Positions 49,844-61,618 of a stretch of DNA of 64,000 bases are shown here, one piece after another. The notes below the pieces were generated by a model. The model made no database searches. It was not told the DNA's origin and worked only from the letters and a program-made list of their open reading frames with translations. Position numbers and translations under genes: made by a program. The DNA is from Allodiplogaster sudhausi (Eukaryota; Nematoda; Chromadorea; Rhabditida; Diplogasteridae): positions 4,211,001-4,275,000 of the forward strand of contig CALZFC010000015.1 of the NCBI GenBank assembly GCA_945643635.1, read 5' to 3'. The first letter of the stretch is position 1, and each line of letters opens with the position of its first letter.

Positions 49844-52800
49844 TCTCCTCCTGAACGGAAAATCTGTTTTTCTTCCGTGTAATTATTAGAAAGACACAAA
49901 AGTTTATATAGAAAAATGATTCATTTCAAGTTGCTTCTTGCTATTTATGTACTTATGCATTGACAGATTGCATTATCTCACGTTAGAGAACGTCTAGTCG
50001 GAAATATGGAAAAGAAGACGGGGACCGAGATCGAAAGAAGTTAACGTCCCGGAATAGATATATGGCGCCACTGCGAAGAAGAAGTGTAGGGAACACTACA
50101 GAGCAAGGAAGTTAGGAGAGACGGGCAAGGCGAGACTGATGGCTTCTAAAAGATAGCTGAATGCTTCCAGCTGGCCCTTATCAGTCTTATACAAAGAGAA
50201 GAAGCCTGATGTGTTATGAATCAGAGCTCTGATAAGAAGAGGACACGAGGCAGTTCAGCTTGTTGCTGCGCAATTGTCCTGTCGAGGACGATGACTAATC
50301 CCCTTTTCAACTCTTCCCTGTCACCCTTGTTAGACTAGGACACTTCAGAATTCTTCTTGGACACACATACAGTGTGATAAAAGAAGAAAGTTCAAATGAC
50401 CTGGACAACTTAAATTGTTTTTCAACACTTCTTCTCACTTCACTGAGCAATCTTGTAAGATGTACATCTTTTCTGAAAGAGTAAATATGTACATACATAT
50501 GTATGTATGTATGTACAAATGGAGACACATGCTTGACACATTTTCATCCGGTGACCCAAGTGATTCTGACGCGCCTCCCCTCCACTACACGAAGGGGGAT
50601 TAGGTGGAAGGGACGATGCCCTCTCCGCCTGCAAATGGCATGGGGACTCTCCCTCATGGTCGCTGTCAGAAGCAATTCCCCTATGTGGCACGGAGACAAG
50701 GCAGGGCCTTGCGTGCAGGCTAGGGATCAACGATGAGAGAGAGGAGAGAGTGAGCGAGAGAAAGAAAGAGAGAGGGAGAGAGAGTTGATGAGAGAGAGGG
50801 AGAGATAGAATAGGAATAGGAGAGACGTGTGAGAATGGTCGAGAAGTAGAAAGAATAGAGAAGTAAAGATAATGGAATGAGACCAAACGCATGGAACAGC
50901 CAGAGGGAGAAAGACTCGCGAAAAAGCAAGCAGTGAGTACAAGAGAGAATGAAGAGAGAGTGCGATGCAATTGCAGAGGGAGCAGAGAACAAAATGAAGC
51001 TGGCCAATGGCTCAGCCACTGGTGTCTTTAAAGGAGGATTCTCTCCACTGAGTACTAGTACAATTCCCACTAGCTTAGCGATCTTTTAAGTCGGCTTGAA
51101 GTACATTGCTTTCTCTTCAGTTACATCCATATTCTTCTTCATCAGTGCAGGTGAGGCCAGAAGAATCCAAAGAATTGTATAGATTCATCGCTTCCTTATC
51201 TATTTGGAAAAATGAGATTAGCCGGAGTGAGTGTTTCCCTTCAGTGTCAAATCGTTCCGTGCTGAAGACTCCCCATAGAGGAGCTGAAGCCCCACACGGA
51301 AATCGACTTGTGACTCATCCTTCTTCTCGTTCTCATCTTTTCTCTTTCAATTTCTTTCATTCCTACCCTTCCTTTCAGCAATGAACATCTTTCTCCCAGA
51401 ACAGTAATACTTTGCAGTCAATTTTTTCTCTCGACTTCTCTCCTCTATGGTGACTGAATCTCCGTTCCTTTCCCATTACTCTTGTCCTTTGTTGACGCCT
51501 ATTCAATTATCATTGTTCTGTGCTTCTTCTTTTTTCTTCGTTTTCTTTCCAGTTCTTGGCTTGGACGACCATGCCAGCGGCTACAAAAACGTATTGAAAA
51601 AGCAGATTACTTGGTACATATGTGTGAAAGGATGGTTTGGCAGAAAGGTGAGAGATTAAGAGAACGAGAGAGAAAGAGAGAGAGAGCTTTGAATAAGACG
51701 AAGCGAATAAAAAGTTAAGAAATGTGTTGGCCGTTATACAAAGATGCCAGAACAGTCGTGCATGAGTCATCGGCCCACAAAGGACAGTGGAGCATCAACC
51801 AGGAGAGGGAAGTAAGGCGAGAGAAAGGAAGAGTCACAGAAAGAGAGAGGGAGAGAAGAAGAAGAAGAGAAATAGGTACCAAGGAGACGCTTCGGTTCAA
51901 TTGTTGTCCTGAGTATGCATATCTACATTCATTGTGTGGGCATGTTATGTGAATGTGGATGGACGGTTCATCTGCCTCTCTCTCTCTTTCTCTCTCCCTC
52001 TCTTGCTCTCTCCCTCTCTTTATCTCTCCTTCTCTCTTTCTCTCTCTCTCTTGCTCTCTCAATCTCTTTCTATCTCCCTCTCTTTCTCTCTCCTTCTCTT
52101 TCTCTCTCCCTCTCTTTCTCTTTATCTCTCTATTTCTCTCCCACGCTTTCTTTTTCTCTAATAATTTTTATCTCTCATCTGTGTCATCATAACTGTCCTG
52201 GTTCACAGCAACACTTCCCGCTCCTTTGCTCTTTAGCTTTTTTCTCTGTCATTCTGTCATAATTCACCCTCTTCCCTTGCTACACTTCCACCCACTTCTC
52301 ACATACTATATACACGATATAGATGACTCTTATACCCTCTGGCACAATCTCTCTCTTCCATGTTTCTCTCTTCCTCTCTCTCTCTCCTCCTTTTATCAGC
52401 CAGCATCCTCTGTTGCCTGTTGCAGATGCGGATGCTACCGACACAATAGCAGTACCAAGTGCCTCTTATGGACAATTCATTCAGGGAAACCTCTCGCTCC
52501 TCTTTTCGCTTCCACTCACCTCATCATCTTCTCCCTTTCACTCTCTGAATTTTAAGTATGCTTTTTCTTTAGCCTCTCTCTCTCTCTCTCGCTCTTTCGC
52601 TTTCCATCTCCCTCCCTCTCTTTCTCCCTCCAATCTCCCTATCGCTCGCTCGCCCACTCGCTCTCTCTCTCTCTCTCTCTCTCTCATTCCACAGACCTCT
52701 GATACTTTCCTTCTTCTGTGCTCATCTTACTTTCGATTGTTCCCTCGAACACTCTTCTTGGTTGTATGAGTACTTCCCTGTATCCCCGTTTCTGTCGCCA

Positions 52801-52896
52801 CTATCCCTCTTTCTTCCATCGATACCTTCTCCTAAGATGTATCTGCCCTTGCAAATTCCATCAAATTCTCAGCATGCCCCCAGTCTTCTCCCTATT

Positions 52897-52936
<40 letters not shown>

Positions 52937-53871
52937 TCACAGCCACCTGGATGGAATGCATTACTTCCTTCTCACCACTTCACTCACTTTATCTCGAAAT
53001 ATCATCTCTGGATCTCTTCCTTTCGCTCTCTCTTCTTCTCTTCTCTGTAGGCATCCGGCGGTAATACAACCTATCACCTCGCACTTTTTCATTTTGTATC
53101 CGCTTTTAAATGAATCTACAATTTTATTTTGCTTTTGTAAATTAAATGCGAGTTGTATGCAAGCGGTATCTTTTTCTTAGTATGAAGTAGGAAAGAAGCT
53201 GCATTTGTGTCGATCAACGATTATTTTCGCACTTCCAGCGAGAAATCCGCTTCTGATATCATCGTAAACGATTTTTCCTCAGTGCGTCGTAAGTTTGCCG
53301 TTCTGAAGACTCTCCTTACACACGCAGAAAAGGGTTGCCAGTTCTTGTTCCGCCAGCCCCTGACAATAAGCGTTCCAATGCGATATCACTTTCACTTCCC
53401 ATCCGCTTTTCCATTTTGATGTAGTCGTCATTGAGTTGATATTTCGCGTTTTCCACTTTGATTGCGCATGCAGAAGAAGAAGACATACTGCTACTGATTT
53501 CCCTTTCATTTCATTTCTTAACTAATTAATCAAGCAACAACTAAACCCCTCTCCTGAGCCTAATAAATACTCAGTCCCACGTGATTGCTACCCGACCGAA
53601 ATTGCCATTTCCCCGTCCTTCGCTTGTTTGTCTTCTTACTTTGTCCAGCTTCAGAATCAAGCCACCTAAGTCGCACCTTGCATTGCTATTTCTCTTTTCT
53701 CTCAGTCCTAGACACACTCTCTCCCTCGTTCTCTCTTTTCTCATCTCACCCATTATTTTACTCTCTTCCCATTTCTGTCTTCTCTTTTTCTTTGTCTCTG
53801 TCCTTCCCTCCAATTGTGTCTTTCTTCCCTTAACAGATCCTTCAAGAGCACTCGTGAAAGACCTCTCTCTC

Positions 53872-53926
<55 letters not shown>

Positions 53927-54891
53927 CCATTCCCATAATTATATTACTTTTGGTTATTGTGGTGCGCATAGCGGCGCATATTGCAAACATTGTTTTTTCG
54001 CTAATATATTTCTTTTGGTGAGTAACAATGCAATTAATATGATATTGGAAGTATTTTCGAGCGGTTGAATCCACTTCCAAAATGTTGTCGTTTTCATGAG
54101 AGAGAGAGAGAGAGAGAGAGGAGACTGCCCCCCCCCCACATAAACATGTGATGGGAAACACTAGACACATCTCTGCTATTGCTCGTTTCCTCTTCTATCC
54201 TTCGATTTCCACGCATCTTATCATTCACCCGCGTTACCTGGCATTCCGTTCGTATTTAATTCCTAACAGATATGCACACACATGCTCCTCTTTCTCTTCA
54301 TCTCTGCTTGTCTCTCTTCTCTCCACACACTCTTCCTCTTTCTGTTCTGTCTGTGTCTCTCCTCTCTCTCCACTCTTTTCTTGTGCCATTCGCTCTCCGA
54401 ATGAGAAACACCTCCTGCAGTGGGCAACAGGCGACTTCCGGCTATCGACCGGCCACGCTTTCTGCCTTCTATGGCAAAGCGTTCATATTTTTCACCGCAG
54501 ACTTTCTTTCTCATCCTTTTTTTCTCTCTCTGCGTCCTGCCGTCTCTCTCCCCCGCTCTCTGTACTATCTCTGCAACCATATTCTTTTCTCTAGTATCGC
54601 AAGTGATTTGGCGTTCACTGAATTACGTGGCACTTGCCCAAGGCAATTTTAATTCTTCTATCCGTGACTCCGTTCCATTCTCCTCTTTCGCAATAGATAA
54701 CGGAACACTTGTTGTGACTTTTATGTGAAGTAAAATACGAAATATGCAGGCGTATGTAGATTTTAAGTTGACAAGAGTGCTTTCTGTATCACTGAGGTAG
54801 TATAATTCCTTCTTTGCATCCTTTCTGGTGCGATGCTTTCCTTGCAGACGAGTCTTAATTCTGGTGCGCCATCTACCGCACCCTCATTGGC
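49844..54891. other. Intergenic, repeat-rich
   Basis: About 5 kb show no recognised exon chain. GA runs occur on the plus strand at 50735-50805, 51660-51690 and 51840-51870. Beyond 51970 the strand bias switches to CT: 51975-52160, 52575-52690, 52895-52945 and 53865-53925. A C run lies near 54128-54138. Palindromic TACATATGTA-type words occur at 50486-50516. The right end is the likely promoter of the testin gene. Confidence 0.6.
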
Positions 54892-55027
54892 ATGGCCAAC
54901 CTTGTCGTGGACACGAACACCGATGAATCCGAAGGCCCACTTCTTGGCAATCCCAACATTCATCAACTCGAGATCAAGCCAAAGGTTGATGTGTACCTTG
55001 CTCTAATATTCATTCGTCCATTCTAGA

Positions 55028-55062
<35 letters not shown>

Positions 55063-58000
55063 CTCTAACTCTCTATTCAGCCAACTTCTCTCACATTCTC
55101 CTTTTCTCTCTTCAGCCCGTGCTGTCTCATGAAGTTGGTGCTGGTTCACCATGCAATCGCTGCGCTTCCTGTCCTGGGCTTGATCTCCATTTTTGGAGGT
55201 AAACTGAGCGAACATCAATGCTTCGTAGAATAATTTTATTATTCAAACATTCCATTGTTTTTAAAATGGTAAATTGTTATATTTTTGCGCCGTTTTACCT
55301 AGAAAGCGATGTAAGAACTGCTCGTGCCGTATGGAAGATCACGACGTTGTTCTACCGACCGACCACGGAGAAATTGTAATAGGTTCGTTTGCTTTGAGCT
55401 TTTCATCATAATGTGTTATTTAGTTGATTTAATTTTGACTTTGTTTTTTTTTTTAATCCAATCTCTCTGAGCTGTTCTTTCTCTCCCAATCAGGGCGCCT
55501 CTTCGGTGCACAGGAGTTATTCGAGGGCCGAACGCTGCGAGCAGGGATGGCTCCTTCCCCCGAGTACGCGCAGCCAGAGAAGCAGCGGCCGCTCGGAAGA
55601 GTCGTGCATGATCTGCAGGAGTGGAATGGCCAGACACACAAGGACAAGGCTGGCACTGCACTCAATGAGGCAAGTCTCTTCTCATCCTCATGCTGATGAG
55701 AACCGCTCTCCCCTCAGGGCTCGGAACCCCGTCCCGTGGAGGGCCGCGTCATGCGCTCTGCTCCCACCGCCCAGTACAATGTCACCATTGAACGAGCTCC
55801 GAATGGGGATCGACAAAACGATCGTGTAGGTTCTCTTGTATTTATCCGTTTTACGTGTTTATTCTCCCACGACATTTATACTTACAAATATTTATGTATG
55901 TTGGTAGTTGAGTCAGAAGGGTGGGCACGAATGAGAGAAGAGAATGACATAATAATTTGAACAGCACTGCTTTTTCATAGCGATGCGTCAACATCTTTAT
56001 GTTTGTCTTGAAAAGGCGTTTTCCAGGTCTTCTTGAGTTTCTTCTAGTCTTCTTAAAATGCGTTCTTCCGCACTGAATATTATATTGCTTCTATGTTCTA
56101 TGTATTTGTAGTAATTCTAGGAAGGAAGTTAAAAAGAGATTTAATTTTGAAATGACGAATTGATTCTTTCCAGGCGGTCTCCGTCTACGCCTGGCTTCCT
56201 GTTGCTGACAAGCGACTGGCAGAGAAGTTCGAGTCTTTTCTAAGTGGTCTTAGAGAGAGTCTCTGCTTTCAGATATATGCAGAGCTTGCCAGAGGGAGAT
56301 CGACCGATTGTAGGCTTGGAAGGAGAGCAGACGAGGAGGAAGCGACTCGCAGAGCAGGCCAGTGCAGTCTCGGATCATTATCAAGAACTTGTGCAGCTGT
56401 ACAACATATCAATTATTAGATTGTTGTCCCTCCACAGGTGCCTCTTTTCGACTTCAACGTGGATGCTGCTCATGTCGACTCGGAGAAGGAACGGGAGACT
56501 CTGCGCCGCTTCATTGACAACGTCCGCAGAAATGTAAGCGACCATTTTATTCCAAGTCTTGCCATTAGTCCTTTTTGTCTTTCTTCTATCCCACTTCATC
56601 TCTACCTCTCTCTTTCTTTCTTTCTCTCTCTCTCTCTATCATTTCCGCGTGTGTCTTAGGTGGCTGGAATTGGTACAGTGGTGGAAGTGGATCGCGACGG
56701 TTTTCTGGATCGGGCGATGCGAGGACTTGACCTCGAAGTGTCCTCTCCGGACGCTCCTTCCAACCACGTCCACATCGATGAGAATGGCCGCCGAACCATC
56801 GAACCGACGGTACTTTTCTGTTACATTTAATATTGTTTAGAAAAACTTATTATTTATTCTTAGGAAAATACGTATATAACTTTGTCTCAAATGAATGCCT
56901 GCTCTCCTCCCCTCAGGACTGCCGGCAATGCATCGGCCAGCTGAAGCACGGCGACGTGGGCGTCCAGACTGAACACGGCACTCCCGGGGTTACATTCATT
57001 CCTTGTCAATATTGATAGAATCCGTGTCCAAGACCCTGGAAGGATCCGTTTCATTATTTCTTCTAAGGACACTTGGCATCCTTCATGCTTCCGTTGTTGC
57101 AAGTGTGACCAACTCCTGGTTGACATGATCTACTTCTTCCACCAGGCCTGCAATCTTCCCTCGATTATTTGTAGACTTTGTTTTCTACAATAATGTGAGA
57201 ACCATTTTAGGGTTCCTATTACTGCGGTCGCCACTTCGCAGAGATCCAGTACCCGCGATGCGCTGGCTGCGATGAGGTTTGCTGGATGCACAATGAAAAT
57301 AGCAAGCCTCTATCCGGAAGTAACATCTGCAGTTGATCTTCGCTCGCGAGTACACTCTGGCAGAGGAGAAGCCGTGGCACTTTGACCACTTCGCATGCTT
57401 TGCGTTCGTTTTTTTGCTATCGATTGATAGAATTCTTTTAGCATCTAAAAATTATCTACATAGGTTCTACGATGGAAACTGAGTAAAATTGATAGATGTG
57501 ACCTGAAGCTTGGCGGCCATCGCTACGTGACCCGGGACGACCAGCCGCATTGTCTCGAGTGCTACCTGCGCCTCTTTGCAAAGGTTGCCATGCCAAAGAT
57601 ATTTCATTTTTATTTTTATTTTTTTTACTTTTCTACATTTACCGCTTGTGACAAATATTTTGTATTGATTATGTTTTCAAATCACTATCATTTTGTCTAT
57701 ATACCAGCTAGTTTAGATATAGTTTGTTATGTTGCAGACATGCGAGGCTTGCCAGACAAAGATCTCGGCAGACGAGAAGAGACTGAACTACGGAGAGTTG
57801 CACTGGCACGCATCCGAGCAGTGCTTCCGGTTCCTTCTCCGTTCTTCTATTCAAAAATCATTTCTTTCTATGGCATTTGGAACCATGGTATTAGATCGCA
57901 TTTAGGAGGTTCTCCTCGCCCTGTATAACATTGCACTCTCATAAACCCATTTTTCATTTTCTCCGTCGTCTTCATCTTAATTTCTTGGCAACATAATACT

Positions 58001-58129
58001 AACACCCAATCACTTTTCAGGTGCCAAACCTGTGAACGTCCGCTGATTGGCGAGAAGTTCTACCTTCGCTCGAATACTCTTTATTGCTCTGCTAAGTGTA
58101 AGGAGAACAGAGACAAACAAAATGAATAA
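54892..58129 (+). CDS. TES: Testin-like PET and LIM domain protein
   Basis: Sixteen exons give 510 residues: 54892-54984, 55116-55198, 55303-55382, 55494-55669, 55718-55825, 56174-56226, 56273-56390, 56438-56533, 56660-56809, 56917-56988, 57068-57145, 57211-57276, 57333-57403, 57496-57583, 57738-57829 and 58021-58129. The N-terminus has the testin Cys-rich block (CASCPGLDLHFWR, CKNCSCRMEDHDV). The PET domain follows (about 183-280; VYAWLPVADKRLAEKYMQSL), then three LIM domains: about 320-387 (CRQC, WHPSCFRCCKC, YYCGRHFAE), 388-445 (CAGCDELIFA, HFACFACDLKLGG) and 446-505 (CEACQTKIS, CQTCERPLIG). Testin is a scaffold at focal adhesions, actin fibres and junctions. The acidic linker between PET and LIM1 is longer than in vertebrates. 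Introns 4 and 11 appear to use GC donors. Confidence 0.96.
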
Positions 58130-58303
58130 AGGAGCTTGCCTGCGTCTTTCCCTGTTTTCACATTTTGTATATGCTCAGAATGCATCCAAAATAGCTTCGT
58201 AATTGGCTAAAAAGGAGTTTCTTATACAATTTATACTTCCCGACACAAACAATAAACACCAACTGCCTAGAAATAGTAAATTAAGTTAAAAGAATGAATT
58301 CCT

Positions 58304-60034
58304 CTAGCACGTGGTCCATCCCCCGTCTATGGGAAGGGCGTGGCCCGTGGTCATGCAAGAGCCATCGGCAGAGAGAAGATAACACACAGCACGCGTCACT
58401 TCGTCCACCTCTGCAAATTTATCTATATTGTTTTTATCCTTTACTAGAAATAACATCAGATACGAGAAAACTGAAGAAACCTGCGAAACGCTGCAGAGGC
58501 ATGCTCTCTAGAAGCTCTGCCGCTTTCGTTGGGTTGCTCCAATTCTGTAATTATTTCAGCAAGTTACCAATATATTTCATTCGAACGTAAAATGTGTCAT
58601 GAAACCATCGAATGTAAAAATAGAGAAATAATAATGTCAAAATAAGATTTTCTTACGGCTCTTCCCATTTCGGTGAGCACGACGGTGGGGCTGACGGCGT
58701 TGACTCGGATGCCATACTTGCCCAGTTCGAGAGCCATCACTCGCATCGCCATGTCAAGGGCGGCCTTCGCTGTGCCTGAGAACGGAGACTGGTCAGGAAC
58801 ACTCAGATGACACTGGCTGCACTAGCAGTAAGCGAGATGAGATGGAAGAGGCTTGATGCCGGCTTGGCTCGAGAGATTCACCACCACCCCTTGCACTCCA
58901 TGTTCGCGCATTCCATTCGTCACTGCCTGGGCCACGAAGAAGGCTCCTCGGAAGTTCACGGAGAACGTACTGAAATTGAAGTGGACGACTGTTTTTGGGA
59001 AGTTTATGACGGACAAGAGCAGAATGAATGAATGAAGTGAAGGAAGGGTTGAACCTGTCGAGAGCCTCTTCGGTGACGCTGCCCACCGGTTCGAGAGCAG
59101 CGATGCCCGCGTTGTTGACGAGGCCGTAGAATGGCTGATGAGGGGAGAGCGCCTCGGCCAGCTCGGCCGGAGAAGAAGTGACATCGCAGACGAGTGGAGT
59201 GATTCCTCCCTTCGAAGTCGCTGCCTGAACCAATGGAGAAATTACAGAACGGAAACACTTCCAAATCAGTTCGAATGAAACCAATACCTCTGTCTTCCTC
59301 AAACCATTCAACCTGCACGACGGGAAAATAGTTGAAAATTTAAAAAATATCGTTCAATTCAATTATTATTAATGGCAATCAATGTAACTTAATTTTTAAC
59401 GCAGACTTTTTAAATAAAAATGAATCTAGGGTGATCATCGATGAGCCTTCTTAGCGAAATAAAGACATCCACGGGCTTCTCGAGTGGAGGAAGAAGGGCC
59501 GTCAAATACTGGAGAACTTCTGTGATGATGAGCGAGAAATCTGTATGCTTCACACTTCACAAAGATGATTTCGAAATGAAAGATAAGAGAAGACCAGTGA
59601 AGAATAGGTTTGTTGTCTTAGACCCATTACACTCAAACGGTTTTTGTGAAGCATTCTTTTCCTCGCTGGCACATTTGTTTACATTCTTTCGGGCACTAAC
59701 ATTGTTTTCTCATAAGTCATAATACACAAAGGAGTGTTTCTCTCTCGCTAACCTCTCTGGCAAGATCTTTCAATTCCTCTCCATTCCTGGCCAGCGCAAC
59801 GACAGCCGCCCCTGCCCTCGCCAGTGTCAATGCAATCGCGCGGCCAATTCCTTGAAATATTAAATATAGTTATAATTTGTGGTAGCACTGTTTAAAAATT
59901 GCTAAAAAATTTTGCATTAAAATCTAGTTTTGAACGGATAAAGATATATACATAATTTTGAACATATTTAATTAACCTCGGCTTGCTCCAGTCACGAGAA
60001 CCTTCTTGCCGCTGAAGTCGTAGGAAACTGACAT
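58304..60034 (-). CDS. DCXR: L-xylulose/dicarbonyl reductase-type SDR
   Basis: Seven exons give 252 residues: 59977-60034, 59753-59850, 59055-59224, 58827-58969, 58657-58775, 58481-58544 and 58304-58410. This is a classical short-chain dehydrogenase. The cofactor motif VTGASRGIG lies at residues 14-22, a basic residue follows the second strand (ALARNG, consistent with NADPH preference), NNAG is at 89-92, the catalytic Ser is in NLSSQ (142/143), and YCTAK at 156-160 is the Tyr-Lys pair. The C-terminal [14 protein letters not shown] and PIDGGW blocks match the dicarbonyl/L-xylulose reductase branch, which reduces L-xylulose and alpha-dicarbonyls. The exact substrate is inference. Intron 4 (58776-58826) seems to begin with GC, because only that join keeps the Tyr-x-x-x-Lys motif. 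The gene converges on testin, 174 bp between stops. Confidence 0.94.
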
Positions 60035-60588
60035 TCTTCCTCTCACTTTACAGAAAAAAAGATCAACTGAGTGCGTCCCGTTTCTGATACGAAAGAATGC
60101 ACTTGCTGATGGACAATGAGGGGAAATGACCGCACTCGTATTGATAAGAAAAAGGGGCGTGGGGAGAGGAGAGGGCCGAAGAAGGAAACTGGTAGTGATA
60201 GGAAGAGAGTGAGGAAGAAAGAAATGAATGTCTGAAAGAAGAGAATCGTCAAGGTGAACTCTCTGAACAAGCAATGAGCAGAGATGGGAAGAAATACAGA
60301 GAAATAGCCGATTACTTTCTCTTTCTCAATTTTGCCTGACTCATCTACAACTTGTGAATGTACGTACATACATATGTCTGTATGTACATACCTTGTGGTG
60401 CTTAATTTTTTTATAATTCAAGGTAACGATTATTTTTCTTATTTCTTTATTCAATCGAAAATGTAAACATCTCTTGAAAAGCAAAATTTATCACACGTGT
60501 TGGGTTGAAGTGTAAATGGGCAGCAAATGGGGAGACAATGGACTGCAGCTTATAGAGAAGAGATGAATCTAATGAATCTTCTTCATCT
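60035..60588. other. Intergenic spacer
   Basis: The SDR promoter region should lie here. A TACGTACATACATATG-type palindromic word cluster occurs at 60358-60390. No coding exon is seen. Confidence 0.6.
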
Positions 60589-61094
60589 CTAATCGTCAGC
60601 GTCCATGGCCGCCGCCGGAATCGTACCCGGCCCGCCGCAGCGGTTGTTATTCGTGCAGCAGACACAAGTTCTGCCGTCGCTTGAAGGAAAGGCGGCTGCG
60701 CGCTTCTATACATACAGTCATATTTTGATGCTTGCTTGGTTGAGAGTCGAGATAATTAGGGAGAAAGGAAGAGCGAGAGAGAGAGAGAGAGAGAGAACAG
60801 GAGATACCGCATTGAGTCCGGCGGTGAGGGCGAAGGCCTGGCAGCATGAGTTGCATCGGTCGGTCAGGGCGTTGCGTCCAGGGTTGGAGCAGTCAGCCAT
60901 TGCATTCTGGCCGTCCAGGGACACCATGAAACGAGCATTCCGAGTGCAAGCTGCAAAGCAGGACTCGAATAAAATAAGATTTGTGCAATGAGTTGCAGAT
61001 ACTGACAGAATCCACACGGGACGTTGTTTCGCTGTGCGAGAGAAGCGGAGAGAAGAATGGCAGAGAAGAAGAGAAAGGCAGGAGAAGGGAGCAT
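60589..61094 (-). CDS. Small secreted cysteine-rich protein
   Basis: Three exons give 114 residues: 61007-61094, 60808-60950 and 60589-60702. A signal peptide is clear (MLPSPAFLFFSAILLSASLA). The mature chain has Cys in VPCGFSC, ADCSNPG, RCNSCCQAFA and TCVCCTNNNRCGG, ten in all. The final CVCC motif and the NSCC block recall small secreted nematode proteins with paired cysteines, but I can attach no function. The third exon was placed at the acceptor ending at 60703 because it alone joins in phase and keeps the CVCC frame. Intron 2 contains a short GA tract (60770-60800). Confidence 0.77.
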
Positions 61095-61618
61095 TCTTTC
61101 ACTGCTATTATTAACTTGTGTTCAAGTGCCCGGTGCTTTCCGAACACAACCTTTTATATCAAAGAAAAGTTCCCATCATTGTCAACAGAAACTAAATATA
61201 GAAGAAAAGAAAATAGATAACTTAGGAAAAGAGCATTGTTATGTCGGCAACGTTCATATTTTGACTGAAGAAGCTGAAGACGGACAACGAAAATGAAGAA
61301 GTCTGAATGATATTGATGGCTTATTGTTAGAACAAAATATGAAACTAGAGAAAAGATGGGAAATGTTTCGGATGGATGTACATATGTTAGATTGTTATAT
61401 TATATCTATTTCAGTGGGTAGAATTGATATTGCGCTTCATGAATGATTAGAATAGATTTGAATTTTTGTGAAGGTGAATTTTTTTGTGTATGCACAACTT
61501 TATAGCGAAGCTTGTGTTTTGCCTGGTTTAAACTACAGTTTATATTTAAGAGAAGGGGAGAGGGAAGTGAAAAAGAGGGAGAGAAGGCTGAGAGCAGAGC
61601 AAGACAAGGATCCATTGA
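61095..61618. other. Intergenic spacer
   Basis: This holds upstream sequence of the cysteine-rich gene and the 3' UTR of the kinase gene, both minus strand. No gene structure is visible. Confidence 0.6.

Noticed and set aside
59292..59316. A possible 25-nt extra exon in the SDR gene
   Set aside because: It would shift the frame out of phase with the next exon. The direct join of 59753 to 59224 gives a normal SDR length and alignment.
59441..59722. A 93-codon plus-strand frame inside the second SDR intron
   Set aside because: No motif, no splice context and no family resemblance. It lies antisense within an intron and is most likely chance.
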